Of a DNA stretch of 64,000 nucleotides, positions 36,399 to 49,602 are shown piece after piece; positions within the stretch are counted from its first letter, which is position 1; each line of letters begins with the position of its first letter. The DNA lies in contig NZ_FXXN01000027.1 of the NCBI RefSeq assembly GCF_900184795.1, positions 355,748 to 419,747 on the forward strand. The letters are read 5' to 3'. This stretch comes from Magnetospirillum sp. 15-1. GTDB taxonomy: Bacteria; Pseudomonadota; Alphaproteobacteria; Rhodospirillales; Magnetospirillaceae. The notes beneath the pieces are model-generated. The model worked only from the letters and a program-made list of their open reading frames with translations, was not told where the DNA came from and did no database searches. A program made the translations under genes and the position numbers.

Positions 36399-37604
36399 TT
36401 ATTGGTGGATGCCGTTCCGGTTGAGGTCGCGCATGGCGGCGTCCAGCCCCTCCAGGGTCAGCGGGTGCATGCGGCCGCCCATCAGCTGCTCGATGATCTG
36501 GGTGGAGTGGGTCCATTGCCAGCGGGCCTGGGGGGCGGGATTGAGCCAGACGGCGCTGGGCCACTGGTCGAGCAGGCGGCGCATCCAGACATGGCCCGGC
36601 TCCTCGTTCCATTCCTCCACCGCGCCGCCCGGCGTGGTGATCTCGTAGGGGCTCATGGCGGCGTCGCCCACGAAGATCAGCTTGTAGTCGGACGGAAAGG
36701 TGTGGATGACGTCGAGCGTGTTGGTGACGTCCTGATGGCGGCGGCGGTTGTCCTTCCACAGCCCGGAATAGGGGCAGTTGTGGAAGTAGTAGTGCTCCAG
36801 GTGCTTGAACTCGGAGCGCACCGCCGAGAACAGCTCCTCGCAGGTGCGCACGTGCTCGTCCATGGAGCCGCCGATGTCGAGCAGCAGCAGCACCTTGACC
36901 TTGTTGTGGCGCTCGGGGACCATCTTCAAGTCGAGCCAGCCGCCGGCCCGCGCCGTGGAGGTGATGGTGCCGGGCAGGTCCAGTTCGGTGGCGGCGCCCT
37001 CGCGGGCGAAACGGCGCAGGCGGCGCAGCGCCATGCGGAAGTTGCGGGTGCCCAGCTCGATGCCGTCGTCCAGATTGCGGTAGGCCCGCTCGTCCCACAC
37101 CTTGACGGCGCGGCGATGGCGGGATTCGTGCTGGCCGATGCGCACGCCCTCGGGATTGTAGCCATAGGCGCCGAAGGGCGAGGTGCCGGCGGTACCGATC
37201 CACTTGGAGCCGCCCTGATGGCGCTCCTTCTGCTCCTCCAGGCGTTTCTTAAGCGTCTCCATCAGCTTCTCGAAGCCGCCCGCCGACTGGATCTGCTCCA
37301 TCTCCTCGGGCGTCAGGTGCTTTTCCGCCAGCTTGCGCAGCCATTCCTCGGGGATGGCGGCCTTCAGTGCGGCGGCCAACTCGTCACCGGCCCCTATGAT
37401 GCCGTCGAACACCCGGCCGAAGACCCGGTCGAACTTGTCCAGGTGGCGCTCGTCCTTCACCAGGCAGGAGCGGGACAGGTAGTAGAAGGTGTCGACGTTC
37501 ATCTCGGCCACGCCTTCGGCCAGCGCCTCCAGCAGGGTGAGGTACTCCTTCAGGGTGACCGGCACCTTGGCGTCGCGCAGCTCGAGGAACAGGTTGAGGA
37601 ACAT
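36399..37604 (-). CDS. VWA-domain protein of the CoxE/YehL type
   Basis: A 401-residue cytosolic protein. The N-terminal FLNLFLELRDAKVPVTLKEYLTLLEAL is the CoxE-like signature. The VWA domain (about 220-400) has the MIDAS variant LLLLDIGGSMDEHV (DxGxS), and HTFPSDYKLIFVGDAAMSPYEI supplies later MIDAS residues. Such proteins work with a MoxR-type AAA ATPase in metal-cofactor insertion or protein remodelling. Here the partner ATPase lies two genes upstream with a hemerythrin between. The ATG overlaps the hemerythrin stop by one base. Length and domains are normal for the family. Confidence 0.9.
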   Translation of the reverse strand: MFLNLFLELRDAKVPVTLKEYLTLLEALAEGVAEMNVDTFYYLSRSCLVKDERHLDKFDRVFGRVFDGIIGAGDELAAALKAAIPEEWLRKLAEKHLTPEEMEQIQSAGGFEKLMETLKKRLEEQKERHQGGSKWIGTAGTSPFGAYGYNPEGVRIGQHESRHRRAVKVWDERAYRNLDDGIELGTRNFRMALRRLRRFAREGAATELDLPGTITSTARAGGWLDLKMVPERHNKVKVLLLLDIGGSMDEHVRTCEELFSAVRSEFKHLEHYYFHNCPYSGLWKDNRRRHQDVTNTLDVIHTFPSDYKLIFVGDAAMSPYEITTPGGAVEEWNEEPGHVWMRRLLDQWPSAVWLNPAPQARWQWTHSTQIIEQLMGGRMHPLTLEGLDAAMRDLNRNGIHQ

Positions 37605-37993
37605 CAGCAGCCCTTGGCCCTGGTCCAGGCCGCGTAGCGCTGATCCTCGATCAGGATATGGCCCTTGAGCCACGACCACAGGAAATCCTTGAGGCGGGAA
37701 TCCGCGGCGTCGAAGGCCTGCTCGCGGTACTGCCGCAGCATGGCCGCCACCTCGTCGGCGAAGGAATCATGCTGGGTGCGGTGGCCGTCGAGGCCGGGAT
37801 AGCCGATGGCTTCCAGGTGGGCCTCCTCCCGGTCGAAATGGCCGGTGGTGTAATCGAGGACCGCGTTGAACAGCTCCATGAAGTCCGGGGCCGTCTGGTC
37901 CAGGTCGTTGATCATCTGAATCAGCTTCTTGTGGTCCTTGTCCAGGAGCGGGACGTCCACGCTCATGGCCTCGGTCCACTGGATGACGGTCAT
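37604..37993 (-). CDS. Bacteriohemerythrin
   Basis: A 129-residue four-helix diiron protein. The oxygen-binding ligands are all present: DKDHKKLIQM (helix A His), HFDREEAHLEAIGYP (helix B His and Glu), HRTQHDSF (helix C His pair) and HILIEDQRYA (C-terminal His and Asp). It binds O2 reversibly at a non-haem diiron site; roles in bacteria include oxygen storage, delivery or sensing. The gene is locked between moxR and the VWA gene: its ATG overlaps the moxR stop and its stop overlaps the VWA ATG, both as TGATG. Thus it should be made in step with that chaperone pair. Confidence 0.93.
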   Translation of the reverse strand: MTVIQWTEAMSVDVPLLDKDHKKLIQMINDLDQTAPDFMELFNAVLDYTTGHFDREEAHLEAIGYPGLDGHRTQHDSFADEVAAMLRQYREQAFDAADSRLKDFLWSWLKGHILIEDQRYAAWTRAKGC

Positions 37994-38838
37994 CAGCGTC
38001 CCTCCCGCCGGCTGAGGAAGGCCAGGCGCTCGAACAGGTGAACGTCCTGCTCGTTCTTGAGCAGGGCGCCGTGCAGCTTGGGGATCAGCGAGGCCTTGTC
38101 CTTGGCGCGCAGGTCCTCCGGGCTCAGGTCCTCGGACAGCAGCAGCTTGATCCAGTCCAGCAGTTCCGAGGTGGACGGCTTCTTCTTCAGCCCCGCCACC
38201 TCGCGGATGTCGAAGAAGGCGGTCAGCGCCTCGTGCAGCAGGGCCGGCTTGATGCCGGGATAGTGCACGGCGACGATCCGCTCCATGGTCTCGCGGTCGG
38301 GGAAGCGGATGTAGTGGAAGAAGCAGCGGCGCAGGAAGGCGTCGGGCAGCTCCTTCTCGTTGTTCGACGTGATGATCACCATGGGCCGCCGCACCGCCTT
38401 GACCACCTGCTTGGTCTCGTAGACATGGAACTCCATGCGGTCGAGTTCCAGCAGCAGGTCGTTGGGAAATTCGATGTCGGCCTTGTCGATCTCGTCGATC
38501 AGCAGCACCGGCGGCGTGGGGGCCTCGAACGCCTCCCACAGCTTGCCCTTGACGATGTAGTTGGAGATGTCGTGGACGCGGGAATCGCCCAATTGCGAAT
38601 CCCGGAGGCGCGCCACCGCATCGTATTCGTACAGGCCCTGCTGCGCCTTGGTGGTGGACTTGACGTGCCATTGCAGCAGCGGGCGGCCCAGCGACTTGGC
38701 CACCTCGGCGGCCAGCACGGTCTTGCCGGTGCCCGGCTCGCCCTTGATCAGCAGCGGGCGCTCGAGCTTAAGCGCCGCATTGACGGCGACCAGCAGATCC
38801 TCGGTCGCCACATAGCTATCGGTACCCTTGAACGACAT
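37993..38838 (-). CDS. MoxR-family AAA ATPase
   Basis: A 281-residue AAA+ ATPase. Walker A is LLIKGEPGTGKTVLAAEVAKSLG (near 33-55), Walker B is VLLIDEIDKADIEFPN near 115, sensor 1 is IITSNNEKELPDAFLRRC near 160. The C-terminal lid has TSELLDWIKLLL. MoxR ATPases pair with VWA proteins (CoxD-CoxE, YehL-type) to mature metalloenzymes or remodel complexes. The start MSFKGTDSYVATE has AAGGAG nine bases upstream. It heads the moxR-hemerythrin-VWA operon. No obvious target enzyme is encoded nearby. Confidence 0.92.
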   Translation of the reverse strand: MSFKGTDSYVATEDLLVAVNAALKLERPLLIKGEPGTGKTVLAAEVAKSLGRPLLQWHVKSTTKAQQGLYEYDAVARLRDSQLGDSRVHDISNYIVKGKLWEAFEAPTPPVLLIDEIDKADIEFPNDLLLELDRMEFHVYETKQVVKAVRRPMVIITSNNEKELPDAFLRRCFFHYIRFPDRETMERIVAVHYPGIKPALLHEALTAFFDIREVAGLKKKPSTSELLDWIKLLLSEDLSPEDLRAKDKASLIPKLHGALLKNEQDVHLFERLAFLSRREGR

Positions 38839-38915
38839 CGGCTCACTCCTTACTCGATGAGAAAGGTAGGAGCCCGCGGCAATTCGGTCAAGCAATGCCG
38901 ATTTAAAATGGGCAA

Positions 38916-38951
38916 AGAAAAAGCCCCGGCCTTGGGAGGGAGGCCGGGGCT
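38916..38951 (-). terminator. Terminator of second phasin gene
   Basis: Minus strand AGCCCCGGCC (38942-38951) pairs with GGCCGGGGCT (38922-38931), followed by TTTTCTTT. It lies downstream of the phasin stop at 39088 and before moxR. Confidence 0.85.
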
Positions 38952-39087
38952 CGTGTCCGTCGTCGCAAATGTCCGGAAGCAGCGGGATGGGGGGGAGAGC
39001 CCCGGACATCATCAAGCGGCGGCGGTCTTTTCGATCCAGGTCCGGACGAGGTGGGAGGAACCTCGCCGGGCCTTAAGTCGGATCGAA

Positions 39088-39438
39088 TTAGGCGGCAACC
39101 TTGGTCAGCGCGGCGAAACGGGCCTGGATCGGCTCGACCGCGGCGGTGAGCGCAGTGGTCGACAGCTCGGCCAGCTTGCGGCCGTCGGCGATGGCGCCCT
39201 CGATGGCCTCGCGGGCCAGCTTGCCCTGCAGGTCGGCCAGCTCGGCCGGGCTCTTGACGGAGAACAGCGCCTTGACGGCGGCGTCGGCCTTCTTGACGTT
39301 CTCGGCGATCAGGGCCTGCTGGGCCTTGGCGATCTCTTCGAAAGCCTTGACGGTGGCGGCGCCCGACTTGGCGAAAGCGTCGGCGTTTTCCTTGCCCAGG
39401 GCGACGAACTTCTCGAAACCGTCGATCTTGATGGTCAT
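39088..39438 (-). CDS. Phasin family protein
   Basis: A 116-residue granule-associated phasin. Motifs: DGFEKFVALGKENADAFAKSGAATVKAFEEIAKAQQAL with later SVKSPAELADLQGKLAREAIEGAI, the central phasin_2 pattern. It shares little direct identity with the first phasin at 12.6 kb but the same family architecture. AAGGAAT precedes the ATG. Two clusters of TGC-rich PhaR-like sites lie 32-100 bases upstream, and a strong terminator follows, so it is a single-gene unit controlled by polyhydroxybutyrate status. Confidence 0.92.
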   Translation of the reverse strand: MTIKIDGFEKFVALGKENADAFAKSGAATVKAFEEIAKAQQALIAENVKKADAAVKALFSVKSPAELADLQGKLAREAIEGAIADGRKLAELSTTALTAAVEPIQARFAALTKVAA

Positions 39439-39469
39439 GTGCGTATTCCTTATCAGAGGTGGGCGCGTT

Positions 39470-39539
39470 GTGCGCTGCAACATGACGTCAATCTAACAGA
39501 GCCTCGCTGCAGTGCAACATATTTTTTGCACTGCAACAT
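39470..39539 (-). promoter_or_regulatory. Cluster of PhaR-type TGC-rich operators upstream of second phasin
   Basis: The plus strand reads CTGCAGTGCAACATATTTTTTGCACTGCAACAT at 39507-39539: GTGCAACAT and CTGCAACAT, both reverse complements of the ATGTTGCA core, 18 bases apart. A third GCTGCAACAT lies at 39474-39483. The pattern matches TGC-rich PhaR operators of phasin genes. The 39507-39539 pair would overlap a promoter. Confidence 0.7.
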
Positions 39540-39564
39540 AACTGTCGCGCATGGGTGGGGACGC

Positions 39565-39606
39565 AAAAAAGCAAACACCCCCGGAAACCAGGGTTTCCGG
39601 GGGTGT
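39565..39606 (-). terminator. Terminator of CBS-domain gene
   Basis: Minus strand ACACCCCCGGAAACC-CT-GGTTTCCGGGGGTGT (39575-39606), 15 complementary bases per arm, then TTTGCTTTTTTG. Confidence 0.9.
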
Positions 39607-39642
39607 CGGAGATTTCTCGCCGAGCCTTGTCGCGTGAAAGCC

Positions 39643-40074
39643 TCAGCGGGTGGCGGCCACGTCGCGCAGCACGTTCATCTCCATCTGGGCCTCGGTCAGG
39701 CGGAAGTTGACCGCGTCGCCGATGGAGACGATGCCGATCAGTTCGTCCTTTTCCAGCACGGGCAGATGGCGGATGCGGCGTTCGGTCATCACGCCCATGA
39801 TGGTCTTGACGCTGTCGCCGGGGGAGCAGGTCACCACCGGGCTGGACATGACGTTGCGTACCGGCATTTCCAGGGCGGCCTTGCCGTACTGGGCCAGGCC
39901 CTTGACGATATCGCGCTCGGACAGCACGCCCTGCAGCTTGCCCTTGGCGTCGCAAACCACGGCGACGCCGACCTTCTTGTTGGTCAGCAGGGCGGCGGCA
40001 TCGGCCACCGAATGCTCGGGACGGATGGTGAAAACGACGCTGCCCTTGGTCTTCAGAATGGATTCTACGGACAT
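39643..40074 (-). CDS. CBS-domain protein
   Basis: A 143-residue protein made of a CBS pair: first repeat HSVADAAALLTNKKVGVAVVCDAKGKLQGVLSERDIVKGL, second SVKTIMGVMTERRIRHLPVLEKDELIGIVSIGDAVNFRL. The paired CBS module binds adenosine nucleotides and acts as an energy sensor. No catalytic domain is attached. The SERDIVKGLAQYG signature is common in alphaproteobacterial stand-alone CBS proteins, often induced by stress. It is monocistronic, with its own terminator. GGGGGACC precedes the ATG. Confidence 0.93.
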   Translation of the reverse strand: MSVESILKTKGSVVFTIRPEHSVADAAALLTNKKVGVAVVCDAKGKLQGVLSERDIVKGLAQYGKAALEMPVRNVMSSPVVTCSPGDSVKTIMGVMTERRIRHLPVLEKDELIGIVSIGDAVNFRLTEAQMEMNVLRDVAATR

Positions 40075-40188
40075 TGCTGGTCCCCCTTATGCCTTGAACT
40101 TTGCTTTTGCGGAGGGGTGACCGGTCCCAGACCCCTACCTTCGAATGATAGTAGTCTGGAACCGAAGCCGAAGAAATTCAAGCCGCCA

Positions 40189-41571
40189 TCAGTGAGTATG
40201 TCCCAGACTCACGCCGCTGGCGGCCAACTGATCGGAGAGCGTCTGGCGCAGGTGCTTCAGCCCCTCGGCACTGGCCGCCTCGCAGCGGGCCACCAGCACC
40301 GCCTGGGTGTTGGAGGCGCGCAGCAGCCACCAGCCGTCCGGGGTGTCGACCCGCACGCCGTCGATGGCCGAGAAGGTGGCGCCTTCGGCCTCCAGCCGGG
40401 CCTTGACCTCGGCCACCACGGCGAACTTGCGTTCGTCCGGGCAGTCGAAGCGCAGTTCCGGGGTGTTGACCATGTGGGGCAGCTTGTCGCGGCGCTGGCC
40501 GATGGTCATGTGATCCCAGCGTGCCACGATGCCCAGCAGGCGGACGGCGGCGTAAAGGGCGTCGTCGAAGCCGTAATAGCGGTCGGCGAAGAAGATGTGG
40601 CCGCTCATCTCGCCGGCCAGCGGCGCGCCGGTCTCGGCCATTTGGGTTTTGATCAGCGAATGGCCGGTGCGGCCCATGAGGGCCGTGCCGCCCATGCGGC
40701 GCACCTCGTCGAAGAATACCTTGGACGCCTTGACATCGGCGATGATGGTGGCGCCGGGCAGGGTTTTCAGCAGATCCTCGGCCAGGATCACCAGGATCTG
40801 GTCGCCGTAGAGAATGCGGCCTTCCGCGTCCACCACGCCGATGCGGTCGCCGTCGCCGTCGAAGGCGATGCCGATATGGGCGGATTCGGTCAGCACCTTG
40901 TCTTGCAGGGCCGCCAGATTGTGGGGCTCGGTAGGGTCGGGGTGGTGATTGGGGAAGTGTCCGTCGATCTCGCCGAACAGCACGGTATGGGTGCCGGGCA
41001 GGCGCTTGATCAGGGCGTGCAGCACCTCGCCGGTGGCGCCGTTGCCGCAATCCCACACCACCCGCAGGTCGCGCAGCCCGTCATAATCGCCGGCCAGCCG
41101 CGAGACGTATTGCTCGAACACCGAATCCTCGACGACCTTGCCCTCGCCGCTGGCGAAGTCGCCGGCACTGGCGATGGTCCCCAATGACTGGATGTCGGGA
41201 CCGAAGAACGGCTTGCCGGCCAGCACCATCTTGAAGCCGTTGTGGTTGGGCGGATTGTGGCTGCCGGTCACCATGATGCCGCCGTCGGCGTCCCGCACCT
41301 TGGCGGCGAAGTACAGCATGGGGGTGGGGCCGCGCCCGACGCGCCTGACGGTGCAGCCCGCCGCCGTCAGCCCACGGGTCAGCGCCTCGGCCATCTCGGG
41401 GCTGGACAGCCGGCCGTCCCAGCCCAGGCAGACCACATGGCCGCCATTGCGGCGCACGCGGGTGCCGAAGGCCCGGCCGATGGCTTCGGCATCGGCTGCG
41501 AACAACGTCTCGCCGATAATGCCGCGGATGTCGTATTCGCGCAGGATGGTGGGGTGGAAGGTATGGGGCAT
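40189..41571 (-). CDS. Phosphomannomutase/phosphoglucomutase (AlgC-type)
   Basis: A 460-residue phosphohexomutase. N-terminal REYDIRGIIGETL; catalytic phosphoserine loop GIMVTGSHNPPNHNGFKM near 95; metal loop GIAFDGDGDRIGVVDAEG near 238; sugar-binding loop GEMSGHIFFADRYYGFDDALYA near 322; phosphate-binding RASNTQAVLVARCEA near the C-terminus. It supplies mannose-1-P and glucose-1-P for polysaccharide synthesis. It follows pgm on the same strand with one base between stop and start, so the two are coupled. ugd and galU lie nearby on the same strand, consistent with a sugar-nucleotide region. Confidence 0.93.
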   Translation of the reverse strand: MPHTFHPTILREYDIRGIIGETLFAADAEAIGRAFGTRVRRNGGHVVCLGWDGRLSSPEMAEALTRGLTAAGCTVRRVGRGPTPMLYFAAKVRDADGGIMVTGSHNPPNHNGFKMVLAGKPFFGPDIQSLGTIASAGDFASGEGKVVEDSVFEQYVSRLAGDYDGLRDLRVVWDCGNGATGEVLHALIKRLPGTHTVLFGEIDGHFPNHHPDPTEPHNLAALQDKVLTESAHIGIAFDGDGDRIGVVDAEGRILYGDQILVILAEDLLKTLPGATIIADVKASKVFFDEVRRMGGTALMGRTGHSLIKTQMAETGAPLAGEMSGHIFFADRYYGFDDALYAAVRLLGIVARWDHMTIGQRRDKLPHMVNTPELRFDCPDERKFAVVAEVKARLEAEGATFSAIDGVRVDTPDGWWLLRASNTQAVLVARCEAASAEGLKHLRQTLSDQLAASGVSLGHTH

Positions 41572-41572
41572 G

Positions 41573-44309
<2,737 letters not shown>

Positions 44310-44313
44310 GATA

Positions 44314-45621
44314 TTACGGCCGGCCGATGCTGGTGTAGGTGAAGCCCAGTTCGGCCATTTCCTCGGGAACGTAGACGTTGCGCAGGTCGACGATGGCCGG
44401 CTGGGCCAGCAGCGACTTGACCTTCTTGAGGTCCAGGGCGCGGAACTCGTTCCATTCGGTGATCAGGACCGCGCAATGGGCGCCCGGCATGGTGGCGTAG
44501 GCGTCCTTGCAGTACTCGACGCCCTCGGGAAGCAGCTTCTTCGCCTCTTCCATGCCCTCGGGGTCGAAGGCCTTGATGACGGCGCCCGCCTCGACCAGCG
44601 CGGCAACGATATCCAGCGACGGCGAATCGCGCATGTCGTCGGTATTGGGCTTGAAGGTCAGGCCCAGCACCGAGATGGTCTTGCCCTTCACCGAGCCGCC
44701 GCAGGCGGCGACCACGCGTTCGGCCATCTGCTTCTTGCGGGCGTCGTTGACGGCGACCACCGATTCGACGATGCGGAGCGGCGCGTCGAAATCGCGGGCG
44801 GTCTTGACCAGGGCCAGGGTGTCCTTGGGGAAGCACGAGCCGCCGTAGCCGGGGCCGGGGTGCAGGAACTTCTTGCCGATGCGGCCGTCCAGGCCGATGC
44901 CCTTGGCGACGTCGTGGACGTTGGCGCCCACCTTCTCGCACAGATCGGCGATCTCGTTGATGAAGGTGATCTTGGTGGCCAGGAAGGTGTTGCCGGCATA
45001 CTTGATCAGCTCGGAGGTGCGCCGCGAGGTGAAGACGATGGGCGTTTCGATCAGGTAGAGCACCCGATAGAGCTGCTTCATCACCTTGCGGGCGGCATCG
45101 GACTCGGTGCCGATGACCACGCGGTCGGGGCGCATGAAGTCGTTGATGGCCGAGCCTTCGCGCAGGAATTCCGGGTTGGAGACCACATCGAACTGAGCGT
45201 CGGGGCGCCGCGCCCGGATGATGCGCTCCACCTCGTCGCCGGTGCCCACCGGCACGGTGGACTTGGTCACCACCACGGTGTAGCCGGTCATGGCGTCGGC
45301 GATTTCCTCGGCCGCCGCGTAGACGTAGGAGAGGTCGGCGTGGCCGTCGCCGCGCCGGGACGGCGTGCCCACCGCGATGAACACCGCGTCGGCATCCCTG
45401 ACCGCCGACTTGAGGTCGGTGGTGAAGGCCAGCCGGCCGGCTTCCACGTTGGCGGCGACCATGTCGTCCAGGCCCGGCTCGTAGATGGGCATGATGTTCT
45501 GGTGCAGTTTCTCGATCTTGCCGGCGTCCTTGTCGACGCAGGTGACGTCGATGCCGAATTCCGAGAAACAGGTCCCCGACACCAGGCCCACATAGCCGGT
45601 GCCGATCATGGCGATGCGCAT
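44314..45621 (-). CDS. ugd: UDP-glucose 6-dehydrogenase
   Basis: A 435-residue enzyme making UDP-glucuronate from UDP-glucose with two NAD. Seen: MRIAMIGTGYVGLVSGTCFSEFG at the N-terminus (Rossmann), catalytic cysteine in GYGGSCFPKDTLALVKTAR near 262, VLGLTFKPNTDDMRDSPSLDIV near 325 for UDP binding. Length normal. It is upstream-paired with galU on the same strand (galU stop at 45635, 14 bases before ugd), so UDP-glucose made by GalU is handed to Ugd for capsule or exopolysaccharide. Confidence 0.97.
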   Translation of the reverse strand: MRIAMIGTGYVGLVSGTCFSEFGIDVTCVDKDAGKIEKLHQNIMPIYEPGLDDMVAANVEAGRLAFTTDLKSAVRDADAVFIAVGTPSRRGDGHADLSYVYAAAEEIADAMTGYTVVVTKSTVPVGTGDEVERIIRARRPDAQFDVVSNPEFLREGSAINDFMRPDRVVIGTESDAARKVMKQLYRVLYLIETPIVFTSRRTSELIKYAGNTFLATKITFINEIADLCEKVGANVHDVAKGIGLDGRIGKKFLHPGPGYGGSCFPKDTLALVKTARDFDAPLRIVESVVAVNDARKKQMAERVVAACGGSVKGKTISVLGLTFKPNTDDMRDSPSLDIVAALVEAGAVIKAFDPEGMEEAKKLLPEGVEYCKDAYATMPGAHCAVLITEWNEFRALDLKKVKSLLAQPAIVDLRNVYVPEEMAELGFTYTSIGRP

Positions 45622-45634
45622 GGCGCTTTAGTCC

Positions 45635-46507
45635 TTAGCCGTGAAAGCGGGTGATCAGGTCGCGGGCGGCCTCGGCCATGTCCTCGCGGGCCAGGGCGAA
45701 GGCCAGATTGGCCTCCAGCCAGCCCACCTTGTCGCCGCAGTCGAAGCGGGTGCCCTCGAAGCGCAGGCCGTGGAAGGGGACCATGCCGATGGTCTGGCTG
45801 ATGGCGTCGGTCAGCTGGATCTCGCCGCCGGCACCCTTCTCCTTTCTGTCCAGCACGTCGAACACCGCCGGATGCAGGATATAGCGGCCGATGATGGACA
45901 GCGTCGAGGGAGCGACCTCGGGATCGGGCTTTTCCACCAGGCCCTTGGCGCGGGCCAGACGGCCGTTGTCGTGTTCCACGTCCAGGATGCCGTAGCGCTT
46001 GGTGTGCTCGCGCGGCACGTCGGAGACGGCGACCACGTGGCCGCCCACCTCGGTGTGAACGGCGGCCATCTGCTTCAGGCAGGCGGTCTTGGACAGGATC
46101 AGATCGTCGGGCAGCAGCACGGCGAAGGGCTCGTCGGCCACCAGATCGCGGGCGCACCACACGGCATGGCCGAGGCCCAGGGGCTCGGACTGGCGGGTGT
46201 AGGAAATCTGGCCCGACTTGGGCATCCACGAGGTCACCGCCTCGACCAGATCGAACTTGCCGCGATCCTTGAGGATGCGTTCCAGCTCGGGATTGTGGTC
46301 GAAATGGTCCTCCAGCGCGTTCTTGCCGCGCCCGGTGACGAAGATGAAGTGCTCGCAACCGGCCGCGGCCGCCTCTTCCACCGCGTACTGGATCAGCGGC
46401 TTGTCCACCACCGGCAGCATTTCCTTGGGCATCGCCTTGGTGGCGGGCAGGAAGCGGGTGCCCATGCCACCCACGGGGAACACGGCCTTGCGGACTCGAC
46501 GAGTCAT
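45635..46507 (-). CDS. galU: UTP-glucose-1-phosphate uridylyltransferase
   Basis: A 290-residue nucleotidyltransferase forming UDP-glucose. Motifs: KAVFPVGGMGTRFLPATKAMPKEMLPVVDKPLIQY at the N-terminus (nucleotide-binding GGxGTRxLP), HFIFVTGRGKNALEDHFD near 60, QSEPLGLGHAVWCARDL near 110, PFAVLLPDDLI near 130 and VEKPDPEVAPSTLSIIGRYIL near 190. It is the first gene of the galU-ugd pair. Glucose-1-P comes from the phosphoglucomutases at 40.2-43.2 kb. Confidence 0.97.
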   Translation of the reverse strand: MTRRVRKAVFPVGGMGTRFLPATKAMPKEMLPVVDKPLIQYAVEEAAAAGCEHFIFVTGRGKNALEDHFDHNPELERILKDRGKFDLVEAVTSWMPKSGQISYTRQSEPLGLGHAVWCARDLVADEPFAVLLPDDLILSKTACLKQMAAVHTEVGGHVVAVSDVPREHTKRYGILDVEHDNGRLARAKGLVEKPDPEVAPSTLSIIGRYILHPAVFDVLDRKEKGAGGEIQLTDAISQTIGMVPFHGLRFEGTRFDCGDKVGWLEANLAFALAREDMAEAARDLITRFHG

Positions 46508-46618
46508 CGATCACTCCTGAAGCTTTGTCTCGGCCGCCCGGCGCTTTATCGCGCCTCGTTACGGTCGCGGCATGTTTTGCCACGCCCGCGTGACGGACGC
46601 AACGGTTTGAGCGCGACT

Positions 46619-47098
46619 CTATCCCAGCAGGATGTCGCGGGCCTGATTGAGGCGGGTGGCGATCCAGGTGGAGCCGCCGGCATCCGGGTGGGCTGCACGC
46701 ATCAGGCGACGATGGGCCTCGCGGATTTCATCGGGCGTGGCGCCGGGCTCAAGGCCCAGCACCTCGTAGGCCTGGGGGCGGGTCATGGCGGCGTCGGCGG
46801 GCGGAGAGGGCGGTGGCGCCTCGGCGGCGGCGCCTCGGCCGGTCATGCGGCGGATGGATTGCCAGAGCTGGTGCAGGCGCATGGCGCGGCCGATCCATGG
46901 CGACAGGCCGGCCAGGATGGCGAACAATCCGGCCAGCTTGCCGGTCACCACCAGTGCCACGCCGCCGATCACCAGGGCGGCGAGCCCGGCACCGATCAGT
47001 GCCTTCTTGGCTTTTTCGGGCGGCGCCTTGGACCACCAGCGCAACCCCCACCATAGGGCGAGCAGGGCGCCGACCGCCAGAAGCAGGCGCAGGGGCAT
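46619..47098 (-). CDS. Membrane-anchored J-domain protein
   Basis: A 159-residue protein. Two N-terminal hydrophobic segments (about 3-18 LRLLLAVGALLALWWGL; about 38-68) precede a short J domain, RPQAYEVLGLEPGATPDEIREAHRRLMRAAHPDAGGS, with intact HPD. The topology resembles DjlA/Tim14-like co-chaperones that bring DnaK to the membrane. J-domain length is short but complete through helix III (RLNQARDILLG). The STAS gene lies three bases upstream on the same strand, an unusual partner. Confidence 0.87.
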   Translation of the reverse strand: MPLRLLLAVGALLALWWGLRWWSKAPPEKAKKALIGAGLAALVIGGVALVVTGKLAGLFAILAGLSPWIGRAMRLHQLWQSIRRMTGRGAAAEAPPPSPPADAAMTRPQAYEVLGLEPGATPDEIREAHRRLMRAAHPDAGGSTWIATRLNQARDILLG

Positions 47099-47101
47099 GG
47101 G

Positions 47102-47404
47102 CTATTCGAAATCGAAACTGGAATGGCCGTCGGTCAACTCGAACAGGCGCCGCACATTGCCCGAGGCGCCGCGCAGGGTGAGGTGCCGTCCCTTGCCGAC
47201 GATTTCATCCTTGGCCAGATGCAGCATTCCCAATCCCACGGAATCCACCCGTCCCACCCTGGCCAGGTCGAAGACGACCCGGGCCGCCGTGATCGAATTG
47301 ATGTCGGTGATCAGGCCGTTCATCTGGCTGGTGACGGTATAGTCCATGGTCCCGTCGAGCCGGACGGTCAGGGTATCGTCCTGGTGGGAGATGGAAATGT
47401 TCAT
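47102..47404 (-). CDS. STAS-domain anti-sigma factor antagonist
   Basis: A 100-residue STAS protein, SpoIIAA-like. The core is TVRLDGTMDYTVTSQMN, then ARVVFDLARVGRVDSVGLGMLHLAKDEI where the phosphorylatable serine is expected at VDSVGLGML, and LTLRGASGNVRRLFELTD. It would bind a partner-switching kinase/anti-sigma factor. No anti-sigma or PP2C gene is adjacent. It precedes the J-domain gene with three bases between, so they are co-transcribed. Start GTT/ATG with GAAATGTTC is the only clear ATG. Confidence 0.87.
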   Translation of the reverse strand: MNISISHQDDTLTVRLDGTMDYTVTSQMNGLITDINSITAARVVFDLARVGRVDSVGLGMLHLAKDEIVGKGRHLTLRGASGNVRRLFELTDGHSSFDFE

Positions 47405-47583
47405 GGGAAACCTGAATTCCTCGATTGGGTAGTCGATGATTATGCTACGACTTTGCCTGTCGCTCCAGGGATTGAATCAGGCAAATTGTGTCTCGCGTAT
47501 AGGTGTTTGCCGCAAGATCAACCCTTGGCGCCACTGCGGCTTCGCGGTAAAAACGAACAGATGATCGTAAAAGTGGAGGTAGC

Positions 47584-49539
<1,956 letters not shown>

Positions 49540-49602
49540 TAGACGGCCGTCAACTTTGACGATAGCCTTTCCCTTCGAGTTTGTTTGACGGGAGGGGCAG
49601 TC

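Noticed and set aside
38038-41187. 1049-codon plus-strand frame across moxR, phasin, CBS and phosphomannomutase
   Set aside because: Runs through several terminators and promoters of opposite-strand genes and contains no recognisable domain.
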